Assembly: GCA_019454205.1 (NCBI GenBank)
Contig: CP075369.1
Coordinates: forward strand, 2,620,001 to 2,684,000
Length of the DNA stretch: 64,000 bases
Reading direction: 5' to 3'
Origin: Xanthobacteraceae bacterium
GTDB lineage: Bacteria > Pseudomonadota > Alphaproteobacteria > Rhizobiales > Xanthobacteraceae
How positions within the stretch are numbered: the first letter of the stretch is position 1; each line of letters opens with the position of its first letter. The notes beneath the pieces are model-generated. The model was not told the origin of the DNA. It ran no database searches and worked only from the letters and a program-made list of their open reading frames with translations. This document shows, one piece after another, positions 8,927 through 18,080 of the stretch. The position numbers and the translations under genes were made by a program.

Positions 8927-9805
8927 TCACCTTTTCGCGTGGATAACGAGTGCCCGCGGGATACCGGAGAGGTCTTTCCGCGCCGGCGTGCGCACTTCGA
9001 TGCTGCCTGTCCGCCGCACGATGTCCGTTACCGCCGGTTCCTGACTTTGACCCAGTTCGAGAACGGCAACCCCGCCCGCCGTGAGATGCGCGGGGAGCCG
9101 GTTAACGATGGAACGATAGGCATCCAGTCCATCCGCTCCGCCATCGAGCGCGAGCCGGGGATCATGATCGCGCACTTCCGGCGACAATAAGGCCACTTCA
9201 TCCGCCGCGATGTATGGCGGATTCGAGACAATCAAATCGAACCGCGTGCCAAGCGCTGCCGTCCAGTCGCCGCAAATGAACTGCGCGCGATTTGCCAGCC
9301 CCAACCTGTCGAGATTATCGCGCGCAATGCGCAACGCGTGCTCGCTTCTGTCAACGGCAACGCCCACTGCGTGCGGACGTTCCGACAGGATCGCGGCGAG
9401 CAGCGCGCCGGTTCCCGTACCGAGATCGAGCACGCGAAGTTTTGCCTCGCGCTCGGGAAACTCCGCAAGCGCCGCTTCGACCAGCGTCTCGGTTTCGGGG
9501 CGCGGAACCAACGTGTCAGCATTCAGTGCGAACGAAAGCGACCAGAACTCCTTGCGGCCGGTCATGCGTGCGACCGGCTCGCCGGAAATTCTGCGCGCGA
9601 GCAGGTGCTCGAACGCGCCGATGGCCGCTACATTCGCTTCATCGTTCTCGAACGCGATCAGCTTCGCGGCATCGAAGCCCGCCGCATGGCAAAGCAGAAG
9701 CCTTGCATCGGCTTCCGGATTTTCGATTCCCGCTTCGCGCAACCGCAGCACCGCCTCGCGGCGTAAAGCGCCAAAGGTCTTGCCGGCCTCGCGCGCGGCG
9801 CTCAT
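8927..9805 (-). CDS. prmC: Peptide chain release factor N5-glutamine methyltransferase
   Basis: PrmC (HemK) methylates the glutamine of the GGQ motif in RF1 and RF2 using S-adenosylmethionine, which speeds translation termination. At 292 aa it has the usual length. Visible features are the helical N-terminal substrate domain, the RPETE motif (residues 102-106), SAM-binding LGTGTG (128-133) and catalytic NPPY (195-198). Its ATG overlaps the stop of prfA by 4 bp, so the enzyme is co-translated with its own substrate. Confidence 0.97.
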   Translation of the reverse strand: MSAAREAGKTFGALRREAVLRLREAGIENPEADARLLLCHAAGFDAAKLIAFENDEANVAAIGAFEHLLARRISGEPVARMTGRKEFWSLSFALNADTLVPRPETETLVEAALAEFPEREAKLRVLDLGTGTGALLAAILSERPHAVGVAVDRSEHALRIARDNLDRLGLANRAQFICGDWTAALGTRFDLIVSNPPYIAADEVALLSPEVRDHDPRLALDGGADGLDAYRSIVNRLPAHLTAGGVAVLELGQSQEPAVTDIVRRTGSIEVRTPARKDLSGIPRALVIHAKR

Positions 9806-10881
9806 GCCGAGAGCTTGCTTTCCTCGTCCGCCAGCAACGCGGCCTGGTGTTCGGCGGTGAGCGCATCGACCAGTTCGCCGAGCGCAACCCCTTCGAGGAT
9901 CTGCGGCAGCTTGTGCAGCGTCAGGTTGATGCGATGATCGGTGACGCGCGCCTGCGGAAAGTTATAGGTGCGGATGCGCTCCGAACGGTCGCCCGAGCCG
10001 ACCTGCCCCTTGCGGTCGGCAGCGCGCGCGGAGTCGAGCCGCTGGCGCTCCTGATCGTAGAGCTTGGTGCGAAGCAGCGCCATCGCGCGCGCACGGTTCT
10101 TGTGCTGCGAGCGCTCGTCCTGCACCGCGACCACGATGCCGCTCGGCAGATGCGTGATGCGCACCGCCGACTCCGTCTTGTTGACGTGCTGCCCGCCCGC
10201 GCCGGACGCGCGGAACACATCTGTCTTCAGGTCGGCTTCGTTGATGTCGATGTCTACTTCCTCCGCTTCCGGCAGCACCGCGACAGTGGCGGCGGAAGTG
10301 TGGATGCGGCCGGACGCTTCGGTCGCGGGCACGCGCTGCACGCGATGCACACCGGATTCGAATTTCAGTTTCGCGTAGGCGCCGCGCCCGCGAACCGCCG
10401 CGATGATTTCCTTGAAGCCGCCCGCCGTTCCCTCGTTGGCGGAGAGCAATTCGACCGTCCAGCCCTGTAGCGCTGCGTAGCGCTCGTACATGCGAAAAAG
10501 GTCGCCCGCGAACAGCGAGGCCTCGTCCCCGCCCGTGCCTGCGCGCACTTCGAGGATGGCATCGCGCGCGTCCGCCGCATCTTTCGGAATCAGCGCGAGA
10601 CGCAGCTTGTGTTCGAGTTCCTCGATGCGCGTTTCGAGTTCGCGCTTCTCGTCGGCCGCCATGCCGGCGAGTTCCCTGTCGCTGCCCGCCATCAGCGCTT
10701 CCGCACCTGCGAGATCGGTCTGCGCCTGCTTCAGCGCCTTCACGTCGTCGATCACCGGCGAAAGCTCGGCGAATTCGCGCGACAGCTTCGCGAAATTGTC
10801 GCCACCGCCGCCCTTCGCGAGTTCGGCTTCGATCTCGGCGTGACGTGCGATCAGCGCTTCCATGCGCGCGGCGGGCAACAT
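9802..10881 (-). CDS. prfA: Peptide chain release factor 1
   Basis: RF1 recognises UAA and UAG and triggers release of the finished peptide on the ribosome. At 359 aa it is full length. The codon-recognition tripeptide PAT lies at residues 185-187, which fits RF1 rather than RF2 (SPF), and the catalytic GGQ is at 229-231. It lies 12 bp downstream of ptsP and overlaps prmC by 4 bp, so ptsP-prfA-prmC probably form one transcript. Confidence 0.98.
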   Translation of the reverse strand: MLPAARMEALIARHAEIEAELAKGGGGDNFAKLSREFAELSPVIDDVKALKQAQTDLAGAEALMAGSDRELAGMAADEKRELETRIEELEHKLRLALIPKDAADARDAILEVRAGTGGDEASLFAGDLFRMYERYAALQGWTVELLSANEGTAGGFKEIIAAVRGRGAYAKLKFESGVHRVQRVPATEASGRIHTSAATVAVLPEAEEVDIDINEADLKTDVFRASGAGGQHVNKTESAVRITHLPSGIVVAVQDERSQHKNRARAMALLRTKLYDQERQRLDSARAADRKGQVGSGDRSERIRTYNFPQARVTDHRINLTLHKLPQILEGVALGELVDALTAEHQAALLADEESKLSA

Positions 10882-10893
10882 GCGCTCTGTTCC

Positions 10894-13149
10894 TTAAACC
10901 GGAATGCCGGCTTCCTGCGCGAAGGCGCGCAGCTTCTCGCGGCCGGAGGCCGTCCCGGTCACGAACGGAGCTATCACCTTCTCAGCATCCCCGACGTTCA
11001 GCGCAAGCACCATCGCCTTCACCGGGCCGATCATCGCGGGCGACAGCGAGAGCGAACGGAAACCAAGCGCAATCAGCGTCATTGCTTCCAGCGGTTTCGC
11101 AGCCATCTCGCCGCAAAGCGTGAACGGCTTGCCGCGCTTCAGGCAGGCATCGGCGATCATCTTCAGCGCACGAAGCGCGGGCGCGGAGAGCGGGTCGAAC
11201 CGGCTTGCGACCTGCGCATTTCCGCGATCGGCGGCGAAGATGAACTGCATCAGGTCGTTGGAGCCAACCGAGAGAAAATCCGCACGCTCCACGATTTCAT
11301 CGAGCGATAGCAGCAGCGACGGCACCTCCACCATCACGCCGACGCTGACCTGATTGGGCAGCTTGTGCCCGTGACGGCGCAGATGCGTAAGCTCGCGCTC
11401 CACCAGCGCGCGTGCGTTATCGAACTCGGAAACCACGGCAACCATCGGGAACATGATGCGAAGCTCGCGCCCCGCCGCCGCGCGCAGCAATGCGCGCACC
11501 TGCGCGCGCAACAGGCCCGGACGGTCCAGCGAGAGACGGATCGCGCGCCAGCCGAGCGCGGGATTTTCTTCTTCCACGCCACGCAGATAAGGCAGCACCT
11601 TGTCGCCGCCGACATCGAGCGTGCGGAAGGTGACGGGCTTGCCCTTCGCCGCATCCAGCACGGAGCGATACAGCGAATACTGCTCGCTGGTGCGCGGCAG
11701 CGCCGCCGCGATCATGAATTGCAGTTCGGTGCGAAACAGCCCGATGCCATCCGCGCCCGCTTCGGCGAGATGCGGAAGATCGACCAGCAGGCCCGCGTTC
11801 ATCAGGAGATCGATCTTCACGCCGTCCTTCGTGATCGCCTCGCGGTCGCGCAGCACGGCATATTGCGCCTGCCTGCGCGCGCGCAGCTTCACTTTCTCCG
11901 CATAGGCGCGTTCCAGATCGGCCGGCGGACGCAATTGCACTTCGCCGGTTTCGCCGTCCACGATGATGGCGTCGCCCGGATCGGCGTTGCCGGTCGCGTT
12001 CGCGACCTGCCCGACCGCCGGGATCCCGAGCGCCTTCGCGACGATAGCGACATGGCTGGTCGGCGCGCCTTCTTCCAGCACGATGCCGCGCAGCCGCGAC
12101 CGGTCGAAGTCGAGCAGCGCCGCCGGACTCATGTTGCGCGCGACGATGATGGCGTTGTCGGGAAGCGGCTCGCGCTTGTCGTGGGTCTCGCCCATGAGGT
12201 CGCGCAACAGTCGGTTCGCGAGATCGTCGAGATCGTGCAGCCGCTCGCGCAGGTACGGGTCGGTCTGGCGCAACATGCGCGCGCGCGTGTCCGACTGCAC
12301 GCGCTCGACCGCCGCTTCCGCGGTGAGGCCGGTCGCGACCGCCTCCTGCAGCTTCTTCATCCAGCCGCGGTCCTGCGCGAACATGCGATACGCCTCCAGC
12401 ACGTCGCGATGCTCGCCGGCGCGGTTGATGCCTTCGTCCTCCAGCATCACGTCGATGGAGGAACGCAGCGCTTCCACCGCCGAGTCGAGGCGCGCGAGTT
12501 CGCGCGTGGGATCGTCGGCGACGACGTTCTTCACATGGATGCGCGGCTCGTGCAGCACGACACGTCCCAGACCGATGCCTTCCGCGAGCGGCAGGCCCGT
12601 AACCTGCAACGGACGGCGCGCGGCGGGCTCCGCGCCGGGCGGCGCCAGCGCGGTCAGTTCTCCGGACGCGATCATCTCCGCGACCACCATCGCGGTGGTC
12701 TGCAGCGCCTCTACTTCTTCTTCCGAATAGGTGCGCCGCGCGCGGTTCTGCACGACCAGCACGCCGAGCGTATTGCCCGCGCGCAGGATCGGCACGCCGA
12801 GGAACGAGTTGTAGATTTCTTCGCCCGTCTCCGGCTTGTAGGAGAACGACGGGTGGTTCTGCGCGTTCGGAAGGTTCAGCGCTTCCGCTTCCTTCGCGAC
12901 GAGGCCGACCAGGCCTTCGCCCGCCGACAGCACGGTCTGGTGAACCGCTTCGCGGTTAAGGCCTTCGGTGGCGTACAGCTCGAGCGTACCGTCCACGCGC
13001 AACACGTAGACGGAGCAGACCTCCGCCACCATGTTGGCGGCAATCAGCACCACGATCTTGTCGAGGCGTTCCTGCGCGCTGATCTGCTCCGCCATCGTCT
13101 CGCGGAGACGTCTCAGCAAAACGCGCGGACCGCCGAGGGAGCCACGCAT
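10894..13149 (-). CDS. ptsP: Phosphoenolpyruvate-protein phosphotransferase PtsP (nitrogen PTS enzyme I)
   Basis: PtsP transfers phosphate from PEP to NPr, the first step of the regulatory nitrogen-related PTS. The 751-aa protein has an N-terminal GAF domain (about residues 25-160), which in relatives senses glutamine, then the enzyme I N-domain, the phosphohistidine domain with the phospho-acceptor H366 in APTSHVAIVAK, and the C-terminal PEP-binding TIM barrel (RTELQFM, GSNDLMQF, CGEMA). The GAF domain distinguishes it from the sugar-PTS enzyme I. It lies just downstream of lysC on the same strand, 84 bp away. Confidence 0.96.
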   Translation of the reverse strand: MRGSLGGPRVLLRRLRETMAEQISAQERLDKIVVLIAANMVAEVCSVYVLRVDGTLELYATEGLNREAVHQTVLSAGEGLVGLVAKEAEALNLPNAQNHPSFSYKPETGEEIYNSFLGVPILRAGNTLGVLVVQNRARRTYSEEEVEALQTTAMVVAEMIASGELTALAPPGAEPAARRPLQVTGLPLAEGIGLGRVVLHEPRIHVKNVVADDPTRELARLDSAVEALRSSIDVMLEDEGINRAGEHRDVLEAYRMFAQDRGWMKKLQEAVATGLTAEAAVERVQSDTRARMLRQTDPYLRERLHDLDDLANRLLRDLMGETHDKREPLPDNAIIVARNMSPAALLDFDRSRLRGIVLEEGAPTSHVAIVAKALGIPAVGQVANATGNADPGDAIIVDGETGEVQLRPPADLERAYAEKVKLRARRQAQYAVLRDREAITKDGVKIDLLMNAGLLVDLPHLAEAGADGIGLFRTELQFMIAAALPRTSEQYSLYRSVLDAAKGKPVTFRTLDVGGDKVLPYLRGVEEENPALGWRAIRLSLDRPGLLRAQVRALLRAAAGRELRIMFPMVAVVSEFDNARALVERELTHLRRHGHKLPNQVSVGVMVEVPSLLLSLDEIVERADFLSVGSNDLMQFIFAADRGNAQVASRFDPLSAPALRALKMIADACLKRGKPFTLCGEMAAKPLEAMTLIALGFRSLSLSPAMIGPVKAMVLALNVGDAEKVIAPFVTGTASGREKLRAFAQEAGIPV

Positions 13150-13233
13150 GCCCGCTAGCCTTTATTCCGGCCGAGCCGGAAGTGTGCCGGAAAACCGGCT
13201 GGAATTTTTCCAGATAACGCGAAGGTCAGTGCA

Positions 13234-14490
13234 CTAGCCGTCGAGTCCGTATACCGAATGCAAAGTCCGGACCGCAAGTTCGGTATAGGCCGCGTCGATC
13301 AGGATGGAGATCTTGATCTCCGAGGTCGAAATCACGCGGATATTGATACCCTTTTCGGCGAGCGCGCGGAACGCGGTGGCGGCCACGCCGGCGTGCGAGC
13401 GCATGCCGACGCCGATCACCGATACCTTCACCACGTCGCCATAGCCTTCCATCGAGGCGAAGCCGACCTTGTCCTTGGCGGACTCGATGGTCTTCTTGGC
13501 CTTCTCGAACTCGGCGACCGGCACGGTAAAGGTAATGTCGGTTTTCTTACCGTCGGCGGAAACGTTCTGCACGATCATGTCGACGTTGATGTGCGCTTCG
13601 GCGAGCGGGCCGAAGATCGCCGCGGCGACGCCCGGCTTGTCCGCGACCTCGCGCAGCGCAATCTGCGCCTCGTCCTTCGAGAAGGCGATGCCGGTGACGA
13701 CCTGATTTTCCACGATCTCCTCCTCGTCGCAGATCAACGTGCCCGGTGGACGGCCCTTGGCGTCCACCTGCGGCGCGTCGGGCGCATCGAAACTCGAGCG
13801 CACGAACAAACGAACCTTCTGGGTCATGGCAAGCTCGACCGAGCGAACCTGCAATACCTTGGCGCCCAGCGACGCCATCTCCAGCATTTCCTCGAACGCA
13901 ACCGCATCGAGACGCTTCGCCTTCGGTACGATACGCGGATCGGTGGTGTAGACGCCGTCCACGTCCGTATAAATGTCGCAGCGATCCGCATGGATCGCAG
14001 CCGCGACCGCGACCGCGCTGGTATCCGAACCGCCGCGCCCCAGCGTCGAGATGCGTCCGGTTTCCTGATTGATGCCCTGGAAGCCCGCGATCACCGCAAC
14101 TTCGTTACGCTCCTTGAAGCGCTTGATCAGTTCGTCGCCGTTCAGGCCCTTGATGCGCGCCGAAGCATGCGTACCATCGGTGTAGAGCGGCAACTGCCAG
14201 CCCTGCCACGAGCGCGCGGTAATCCCCATGCCTTGCAGAACGATCGCGAGCAGGCCCGACGTCACCTGTTCGCCGCTCGCCACCACCGCGTCGTATTCGC
14301 GCGCGTCGTGCATCGGCGAAGCATCGCGGCACCAGGCAACCAGTTCGTTGGTCTTGCCCGACATCGCGGAGACGACCACCGCGACTTCATTGCCGGCGTC
14401 CACCTCGCGCTTCACATGGCGCGCGACGTTGCGGATACGCTCGATGTCGGCGACGGAAGTGCCGCCGAATTTCATGACCAGACGGGCCAT
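13234..14490 (-). CDS. lysC: Aspartate kinase
   Basis: Catalyses ATP-dependent phosphorylation of aspartate, the committed step to lysine, threonine, methionine and diaminopimelate. At 418 aa it is the usual length for a single-function kinase. The N-terminus carries KFGGTSVAD. The kinase domain runs to about residue 250, with GRGGSDTSAVA in its middle. Two ACT domains occupy the last 150 residues and provide the site for end-product feedback inhibition. There is no fused homoserine dehydrogenase. The divergent neighbour is ubiG. Confidence 0.97.
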   Translation of the reverse strand: MARLVMKFGGTSVADIERIRNVARHVKREVDAGNEVAVVVSAMSGKTNELVAWCRDASPMHDAREYDAVVASGEQVTSGLLAIVLQGMGITARSWQGWQLPLYTDGTHASARIKGLNGDELIKRFKERNEVAVIAGFQGINQETGRISTLGRGGSDTSAVAVAAAIHADRCDIYTDVDGVYTTDPRIVPKAKRLDAVAFEEMLEMASLGAKVLQVRSVELAMTQKVRLFVRSSFDAPDAPQVDAKGRPPGTLICDEEEIVENQVVTGIAFSKDEAQIALREVADKPGVAAAIFGPLAEAHINVDMIVQNVSADGKKTDITFTVPVAEFEKAKKTIESAKDKVGFASMEGYGDVVKVSVIGVGMRSHAGVAATAFRALAEKGINIRVISTSEIKISILIDAAYTELAVRTLHSVYGLDG

Positions 14491-14614
14491 CGGTTCCTGC
14501 TAAACGATGCGCCGGGACGAAACCTTCGCCCCGGCGGAAAAGGCGCGTATATCTACAAGCCGGACCTGTCCCCCGCAACGGCGGAAACCTCGCGGAATCC
14601 GTGGAAAAAGGCGC

Positions 14615-15370
14615 ATGGTTGACGCGCAACGCAAGCAAGAGAGCACCATCGACCCCGGCGAAGTGTCCCGCTTCGCGGCGATGGCAAAGGAATGGTGGGC
14701 GCCCCACGGCAAGATGCGCCCGCTGCATAAGCTGAACCCGGTGCGGATCGCCTTCATCCGCGATCTCGCCTGCGACATCTTCGACCGCTCTCCACGCAAA
14801 CTCGATTGCCTGCGCGGCCTGCGCATTCTCGACATCGGCTGCGGCGGCGGAATTCTTTCCGAACCGCTCGCCCGCCTCGGCGGCGAAGTAGTCGGCATCG
14901 ACCCGGCGGAAGAAAACGTCGAAGTCGCGAAGGTTCACGCGGAGCAATCCGCGCTTGAAATCGACTATCGCGCGACCAGCGCGGAAACGCTGGCCGATGC
15001 GGGCGAGAAGTTCGACATCGTGATCGCTTCCGAGGTGGTCGAGCATGTCGCCGACCTTCCGCTGTTCATGAAACGCGCTTGCGAGATGGTGAAGCCCGGC
15101 GGCTTCATGGCGATCACCACAATCAACCGCACGCTGCGCAGCTTCGCGCTCGCCATCGTCGGCGCGGAATATATCCTGCGCTGGCTGCCGGTCGGCACGC
15201 ATACGTGGGACAAGTTCGTGATGCCGGAAGAACTGGCCGGCGCTTTCGCCGCAAATGGCATGGACGAGTGCGACCGCGGCGGCATGATCTTCAATCCGCT
15301 GACCGGCGAATGGCGGCGCGGCTTCGATACCGCCGTCAATTACATGATTGCAGGCAGGAAGCCGGCGTAA
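14615..15370 (+). CDS. ubiG: Bifunctional ubiquinone O-methyltransferase UbiG
   Basis: Performs the two O-methylations of ubiquinone synthesis on ring hydroxyls, in the cytosol or at the membrane face. It is 251 aa from the ATG, which is preceded by GGAAAAAGG. SAM-binding motif I is DIGCGGG near residue 70, and the UbiG-typical blocks are EVVEHVADL, NRTLRSF and GTHTWDKF (the last in the membrane-interacting insertion). An open frame extends 36 codons further left but that part is Arg/Pro-rich and unlike the family. It is followed after 6 bp by a transporter gene. Confidence 0.96.
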   Translation: MVDAQRKQESTIDPGEVSRFAAMAKEWWAPHGKMRPLHKLNPVRIAFIRDLACDIFDRSPRKLDCLRGLRILDIGCGGGILSEPLARLGGEVVGIDPAEENVEVAKVHAEQSALEIDYRATSAETLADAGEKFDIVIASEVVEHVADLPLFMKRACEMVKPGGFMAITTINRTLRSFALAIVGAEYILRWLPVGTHTWDKFVMPEELAGAFAANGMDECDRGGMIFNPLTGEWRRGFDTAVNYMIAGRKPA

Positions 15371-15376
15371 CACCCG

Positions 15377-16282
15377 ATGTCCGACTATAGCTGGCTCTGG
15401 ATCGTATTCACGATTGCCGCCGCGCTCGCGCAAACCGCGCGCAACGCACTCCAGCGCGGACTGACGGCAACCGCAGGCACCGCAGGTGCGACGCATGTGC
15501 GCTTCCTGTTCGGCCTGCCGTTCTCGATCCTGTTCCTTGCTGGCATCGCCCTCGCCACGAAATCCGCGCTGCCCTCGCCCGGCATGAACTTTTTTTTCTG
15601 GTGCACGCTCGGCGCTGTCTCGCAGATTTTCGCGACCGCCCTGATGCTGATGGCGATGCGAGAGCGCTCCTTCGTGATCGCCATCGCCTACATCAAGACC
15701 GAGCCGGTGCTGGTCGCGATCTTCGGCCTCTCGTTTCTCGGCGACGCGCTCACCTTGCCCGTCGCCGCGGCAATCATCATTGCAACCGCGGGCGTGGTTG
15801 CCATGTCGTGGACGCCGGGCGTTGCGGCCGCGAATTCCGCGAAGCCTGCCGCCCTCGGCATCGTCGCGGGTGTGTTCTTCGCGCTCGCTGCGGTCGGCTT
15901 TCGCGGCGCCGTGCTTTCCCTGCCTGGCGCGCAGGCCGTGCTCATGCCTGCGGCCTACACGCTGGCATGGAGCCTTGCCATCCAGACGGCGCTGTTATCG
16001 CTCTGGCTCATTCTCTTCGACCGCAAGGTGTTCGGTGCGATCATGCGCGCGTGGAAGCCTTCGCTCGCGGCCGGCTTCGTCGGGGCGCTCGCTTCGCAAT
16101 TCTGGTTCATGGCGTTTGCGGTGGCGACCGCCGCCAGCGTGCGCACGCTGGCGTTGATCGAAGTGCTGTTCGCGCAGTTCGTCTCGCAGGGATTGTTCTC
16201 GCAGAAGACCACGAAACGCGAGGCCGCCGGCATCCTGTTGCTGATTGCGGGAATCGCGCTCCTGCTGTGGGCGCACCGCTAA
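15377..16282 (+). CDS. EamA/DMT-family transporter
   Basis: A 301-residue inner-membrane protein with about ten hydrophobic segments arranged as two EamA repeats (residues 5-145 and 155-300), the standard fold of the drug/metabolite transporter superfamily. The end of each half has the typical conserved pattern (ALTLPVAAAIII and TKREAAGILLLIAGIALL). Members export amino acids or metabolites; the substrate here is unknown. It probably shares a transcript with ubiG. A run of eight T bases near residue 72 is unusual in this GC-rich gene. Confidence 0.88.
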   Translation: MSDYSWLWIVFTIAAALAQTARNALQRGLTATAGTAGATHVRFLFGLPFSILFLAGIALATKSALPSPGMNFFFWCTLGAVSQIFATALMLMAMRERSFVIAIAYIKTEPVLVAIFGLSFLGDALTLPVAAAIIIATAGVVAMSWTPGVAAANSAKPAALGIVAGVFFALAAVGFRGAVLSLPGAQAVLMPAAYTLAWSLAIQTALLSLWLILFDRKVFGAIMRAWKPSLAAGFVGALASQFWFMAFAVATAASVRTLALIEVLFAQFVSQGLFSQKTTKREAAGILLLIAGIALLLWAHR

Positions 16283-16284
16283 CG

Positions 16285-16713
16285 CTAGAAGACCGCCCAG
16301 AAATAGATCGTCGTCGCCAGCAATCCGAGCGTAGTGCGAACCGCGTGCAGTTTAGCCCAGCGTTCGAGCTTGGCGCGCGACTCGTGTCCAGCCTTCTCTT
16401 CCGGAATTGCTTTCACTTCGTTGTTCAGCGGCATCATCGCGAACAGCGTGAAAGGCCAGTTCGCCAGAATGAGAACCGCGCCGGCCACCCAACGCCAATC
16501 TTTCGTCAACCACGCGGCGAGCAAGCCGAGTACGCCGGAGATGACGGCAAGCGACGCCTGCATCGTGTAGCCGCGTGCATAACTCGGCTTCCATTGCCGA
16601 AGCAGCGCACGGTCGTCGAGCGTGAGCCGCGCCGGATGCTCGGAAAAATTGATGTAGAACGCCGCCCCCGCGAAGAACGCGGTCGTAATCAGCGCCAGTT
16701 GACCCGCGATCAT
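16285..16713 (-). CDS. DUF1772 family membrane protein
   Basis: A 142-residue protein with four hydrophobic helices. Its N-terminus has the DUF1772 (anthrone oxygenase-like) layout: a first helix with FFAGAAFYINFSEHPAR and a central helix pair ending in NWPFTLFAMMPLNN. Some homologues act on polyketides, but most bacterial members have no known role. It is the last gene of a leftward run (comF, nitrilase-like, DUF1178, DUF1772) and starts directly after the stop of the DUF1178 gene. Confidence 0.85.
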   Translation of the reverse strand: MIAGQLALITTAFFAGAAFYINFSEHPARLTLDDRALLRQWKPSYARGYTMQASLAVISGVLGLLAAWLTKDWRWVAGAVLILANWPFTLFAMMPLNNEVKAIPEEKAGHESRAKLERWAKLHAVRTTLGLLATTIYFWAVF

Positions 16714-17163
16714 CTAGTTGCGTTCGTCCGGCAGCACGGGCAGCGGATGAATGTCCACTTCCTCGTCGAGCAGCGACTTCACGTCTTCCGCACTGGCGTT
16801 GCCGTAGATCGAACGCCGTTCGATTTCCTCGTTGTGCATCTTGCGCGCAAGGTCGGGAAACTCGTCGCCGACATTCTCCGCGTTATTGGTGACATGCTCG
16901 CGTAATTCGCGCAGCTTCTGGCGGAATTCCTGCTCCTGCGGCGACATCATCGCAACCGGCGCTTTCTCCTCGCGCGGTTTAGCGGACTTGCTTTTCGCGG
17001 CGCGTCCCAGCCGCGGCGCCATGATCTGCTTCTCGATCTTCGCCGAACCGCAAACCGGGCACTCGACCAGCTTGCGCTTGCGCTGCACATCGTAATCCGC
17101 GGACGAGCGGAACCAGCTTTCGAAGCCGTGCCCGGCTTCGCAATGCAGATCGTAGCGGATCAC
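16714..17163 (-). CDS. DUF1178 family protein with a zinc-ribbon-like N-terminus
   Basis: A 149-residue cytosolic protein. The N-terminus MIRYDLHCEAGHGFESWF and the pair CEAGH / CPVCG form a rubredoxin-like metal knuckle typical of DUF1178 and related regulatory proteins. The rest is charged and probably helical (residues 80-149). The function is unknown. The gene overlaps the upstream nitrilase-like gene by 4 bp, so the two are likely translated together. Confidence 0.88.
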   Translation of the reverse strand: MIRYDLHCEAGHGFESWFRSSADYDVQRKRKLVECPVCGSAKIEKQIMAPRLGRAAKSKSAKPREEKAPVAMMSPQEQEFRQKLRELREHVTNNAENVGDEFPDLARKMHNEEIERRSIYGNASAEDVKSLLDEEVDIHPLPVLPDERN

Positions 17164-18044
17164 GATGCTTTTCCGACCAGATGCAGGTGGCCGCTTGCGG
17201 CAGAAGACGAACCCGGCACTTCGAAGCGGCGTCCGTGTTCAAGCGTGGGGATGCGGGCGCGCGCCTTCGCGACTTCTTCCACATCGATCTCGGCGGCGAT
17301 GATGGAAGGCTCTGTGCCGCCTTCGGCAAGCACGCGGCCCCATGGATCGACGATCAGGCTGTGCCCGAACGTCTCGCGGCCGTTTTCGTGCTTTCCGCCC
17401 TGCGCAGCGGCGAAGACGAACGAACCGGTTTCGATGGCGCGCGCGCGTTGCAGCACATGCCAGTGCGCTTCGCCAGTCTGTTTCGTGAATGCGGCGGGCA
17501 CCGCGAGGAAATGCGCGCCGACGCTTGCCAGCGCGCGATAGAGCGCGGGGAAGCGCAGGTCGTAGCAGATGGTGAGGCCGAGCCGTCCCCAGGGAAGATC
17601 GCTCGTCACCGCCACTTCGCCGGGCTTGTAGGTATTCGATTCGCGATAGCTTTCGCCGCCCGCGAGTTGCACGTCGAACAGATGGATCTTGTCGTAGCGC
17701 GCGGCGATCTCGCCTTCCGGGTCGATCAGGAACGAGCGGTTCGCCGCCTTGTCGTGCGACGCCTTGATCGCGAGCGAACCGATGTGCAGATGCACTTTCA
17801 GTTCGCGCGCAAGCTGGCGGAAAGCGGCGAGCGCGTCGTCACGCTCCTCCTCCCGCAGGCTCGCGAACAGGCCGTCGCGGCCCTGCTCCATTATATTCGT
17901 CATCTCCGGCGTCTGGATGTAGTCCGCGCCCATCTTGCGCGCTTCGCGAATGAGCACGCTCGCCGCCGCGATGTTGGCATCCACCGACTTCGCGGTGCGC
18001 AACTGGATCAGCGCGGCTTTGAATTTGGTGTTCGATCCCGGCAA
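17160..18044 (-). CDS. Carbon-nitrogen hydrolase (nitrilase superfamily, Nit2/omega-amidase-like)
   Basis: A 294-residue hydrolase with the Glu-Lys-Cys triad: E in QTPEMTN (about residue 44), K in YDKIHLFDV (about 116) and C in LTICYDLRFPALYR (about 152). The DLRFP block and overall length place it near Nit1/Nit2 proteins, which deaminate deaminated glutathione or alpha-keto amides (metabolite repair). The exact substrate is inferred only from similarity. It sits 36 bp downstream of comF in a leftward operon. Confidence 0.9.
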   Translation of the reverse strand: MPGSNTKFKAALIQLRTAKSVDANIAAASVLIREARKMGADYIQTPEMTNIMEQGRDGLFASLREEERDDALAAFRQLARELKVHLHIGSLAIKASHDKAANRSFLIDPEGEIAARYDKIHLFDVQLAGGESYRESNTYKPGEVAVTSDLPWGRLGLTICYDLRFPALYRALASVGAHFLAVPAAFTKQTGEAHWHVLQRARAIETGSFVFAAAQGGKHENGRETFGHSLIVDPWGRVLAEGGTEPSIIAAEIDVEEVAKARARIPTLEHGRRFEVPGSSSAASGHLHLVGKAS

Positions 18045-18080
18045 CGGAACCTCCTGCGTCTGCCGCCATCATACGGCGTC

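Noticed and set aside
8710..8946. 78-codon frame in the gap before prmC
   Set aside because: Arg/Leu/Ser-rich, no start site, and it overlaps the prmC coding end.
13200..13214. Small hairpin CTGGAA/TTCCAG after lysC
   Set aside because: Only 6 bp of stem with a 3-base loop and no T-run; not enough for a terminator call.
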